In this document: in pieces, positions 62,775-64,000 of the stretch
How the letters are laid out: each line of letters starts with the position of its first letter
How positions within the stretch are numbered: the stretch's first letter is position 1
DNA from: Hyphomonadaceae bacterium TMED5
GTDB lineage: Bacteria > Pseudomonadota > Alphaproteobacteria > Caulobacterales > Hyphomonadaceae
Reading direction: 5' to 3'
DNA: 64,000 bases
Assembly (NCBI GenBank): GCA_002173095.1
Contig: NHBK01000027.1
Coordinates: 1-64,000 of the forward strand
Translations under genes and position numbers: made by a program
The notes under the pieces: generated by a model
The model's database searches: none
What the model was told of the DNA's origin: nothing
The model's input: only the letters and a program-made list of their open reading frames with translations

Positions 62775-63623
62775 ATGGCAGCTGATGGGCTAGTAACCGG
62801 TTCAGGAACGCTGGATTCCTCAGAGTTCGATATCGATCAGGCAGATGCCTTTCTGGTCGATGTGGATGGCTTTGAGGGACCGTTACACCTGCTTCTTGGT
62901 ATGGCTCGTAAGCAGAAGGTCGACCTTCGCCGCGTTTCCGTTCTTGAGCTGGCTGAACAGTATCTTTCATTCATTACCGATGCCCGCGAAAAACGAATTG
63001 ATCTGGCGGCCGATTATCTCCTCATGGCAGCCTGGCTGGCCTATCTGAAATCACGTCTCCTATTACCGCAGCCTGAGAAGGCCGAGAAAGATGAAGTGTC
63101 TGCTGATGATTTGGCGTCACGGCTGGCTTTCCGTCTGCAACGTCTTGAAGCTATGCGGAATGCCGCTGACCTGTTGATGGAAGGCGATCTTCTGAACCGC
63201 GATGTTTTCCCGCGCGGCCTTCCTGAACGGCCAGTCGTCGTGAAACGGGCGCAATACAATACGCGTCTAATCGACATGATGGCGGCCTTCGCAAAAATAC
63301 AGACACGCCAGACCCGCGAGCGCCCACATGAAGTCGTGAAACAATACGTTTTGCCTCTGGAAGACGCTCGTAAAACGATTGAGCGTGTGCTCCCTAGCAT
63401 GGGCGACAATTGGGCCAGCCTTAGTCAGGTCGCGGGCACTGAAAGTGATATTGAGGGTGATCATGCCCTCATGAAGTCACGACTTGCGAGCATATTTGCT
63501 GCATCGCTCGACCTGACAAAAGCCAAACGGATTGATATTCGTCAGGATGGTTATCGCATGCCGGTGATGGTTCGCCGCATGGATGAGCACACTGAGGAGG
63601 CTGAACATGCAAGCGAAGTCTGA
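62775..63623 (+). CDS. scpA: Segregation and condensation protein A
   Basis: This 282-residue kleisin subunit of the SMC-ScpAB complex shows FLVDVDGFEGPLHLLLGMARKQKVDL (in pieces), EQYLSFI, YLLMAAWLAYLKSRLLLPQPE, and a C-terminal winged helix. It bridges SMC heads for chromosome condensation. It overlaps scpB by 17 bases. Confidence 0.95.
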   Translation: MAADGLVTGSGTLDSSEFDIDQADAFLVDVDGFEGPLHLLLGMARKQKVDLRRVSVLELAEQYLSFITDAREKRIDLAADYLLMAAWLAYLKSRLLLPQPEKAEKDEVSADDLASRLAFRLQRLEAMRNAADLLMEGDLLNRDVFPRGLPERPVVVKRAQYNTRLIDMMAAFAKIQTRQTRERPHEVVKQYVLPLEDARKTIERVLPSMGDNWASLSQVAGTESDIEGDHALMKSRLASIFAASLDLTKAKRIDIRQDGYRMPVMVRRMDEHTEEAEHASEV

Positions 63624-64000
63624 AGCCGAAAAACTTGAGAACATCCGCTCAGCCGTGCAGCAGATGAGCTTTGCCTATAAAGGCGAGCAGGAACGCAAGA
63701 AGCACGAAGGTCCCGCGACTTCGACGCCTCATCTGGAAGCCGAGGCAGAAGCTTTGCGTCGGGCAGAGGCGGTCCTTTTCGCTGCGGGTGAACCGCTGTC
63801 TGCAGAGGAAGTCGCTGCATCCATGCCAGCTGGTGTCGATGCGGCTGAAATTCTGATGACGTTGCAGGAAGCTTATATCAAGCGCGGCGTGAACCTGGTT
63901 GAAGTTGGCGGACGCTGGCGGTTTCAGACGGCGCGTGATCTCAGCTTTCTTTTCACAGAGTATCGCGAGGAAGATCGCAAGCTTTCCGGTGCGGCCCTCG
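63607..64000 (+). CDS. scpB: Segregation and condensation protein B, 3' truncated by window edge
   Basis: The frame opens at ATG 63607 (MQAKSEAEKLENIRS), inside the scpA end, and stays open to 64000, giving 131 residues. The ScpB winged-helix starts at about residue 48: EALRRAEAVLFAAGEPLSAEEV, then YIKRGVNLVEVGGRWRFQTA. ScpB dimerises and binds ScpA. The N-terminal 45 residues are a charged extension not found in most ScpB proteins; an in-frame ATG at residue 20 (MSFAYKGEQ) is an alternative start. The rest lies beyond the window. Confidence 0.9.
   Translation, partial: MQAKSEAEKLENIRSAVQQMSFAYKGEQERKKHEGPATSTPHLEAEAEALRRAEAVLFAAGEPLSAEEVAASMPAGVDAAEILMTLQEAYIKRGVNLVEVGGRWRFQTARDLSFLFTEYREEDRKLSGAAL

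Overview
The window is a stretch of an alphaproteobacterial chromosome with the end of a horizontally acquired element at its left edge. The assignment rests on gene content and order: NDUFA12-type complex I factor, MucR/Ros regulator, PopZ, TIGR02301 protein, CBP3-type cytochrome bc1 chaperone, and the blocks nrdR-rib-nusB-thiL, plsX-fabH-ihfA-merR, tig-clpP-clpX-lon, pcm-tolC-popZ-valS, dgt-SPOR-nagZ-scpA-scpB. PopZ plus MucR and a moderate base composition suggest Caulobacterales (Hyphomonadaceae/Maricaulaceae-like); this is inference, and I cannot name a genus.

Layout. Positions 1-3830 are visibly more GC-rich than the rest and hold a DUF932 gene (cut by the window edge) divergent from a four-gene, ATGA-coupled operon: small unknown ORF, TumE-family (DUF6516) toxin-like protein, winged-helix regulator, large serine recombinase. 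The recombinase frame runs antisense through a tRNA-Ser(GCU) and stops in chromosomal DNA, which marks the element-chromosome junction. 4101-9709 is core metabolism: NDUFA12, MlaD, DUF2155, then convergent aat-accC-accB-aroQ, then thiS-thiG. 9776-25377 is more accessory: MFS and sodium-solute transporters, a Baeyer-Villiger-type monooxygenase, tag, ygfZ, dihydroorotase, a 6TM potassium channel, a lipoprotein nuclease, an acyl-CoA ligase/ThDP-enzyme pair, gamma-glutamyltransferase, mucR. 25565-32375 is glyA-nrdR-ribD-ribE-ribBX-ribH-nusB-thiL plus a FliL-like secreted protein. 32542-41362 has hppA, bamE, cbp3, plsX-fabH-ihfA-merR, tRNA-Pro, asmA. 41506-51154 has tRNA-Asp, an alpha/beta hydrolase, the tig-clpP-clpX-lon proteostasis block, a nitrilase-family gene, tRNA-Asn, tRNA-Cys and pcm. 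51218-64000 has tolC, popZ, valS, DUF3137, xth, nitroreductase, erpA-like, dgt, a SPOR protein, nagZ, scpA and the start of scpB.

How it fits together. The riboflavin block lets GTP-derived intermediates flow to riboflavin, but RibD here is reductase-only, and RibB carries an N-terminal helix-turn-helix plus a degenerate GTP cyclohydrolase-like C-terminus. A 19-bp palindrome sits just upstream of that gene and no FMN riboswitch is seen, which suggests a possible enzyme-autoregulator. The acc, plsX and fabH genes supply fatty acid and phospholipid synthesis; MlaD, BamE, AsmA and TolC serve the outer membrane; ScpAB and PopZ serve chromosome organisation. No intergenic stretch reaches 300 bases; the longest (974-1193, 4075-4293 and 49994-50261) hold promoters, a terminator or palindromes as listed. 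No rRNA, insertion sequence or CRISPR array was found.
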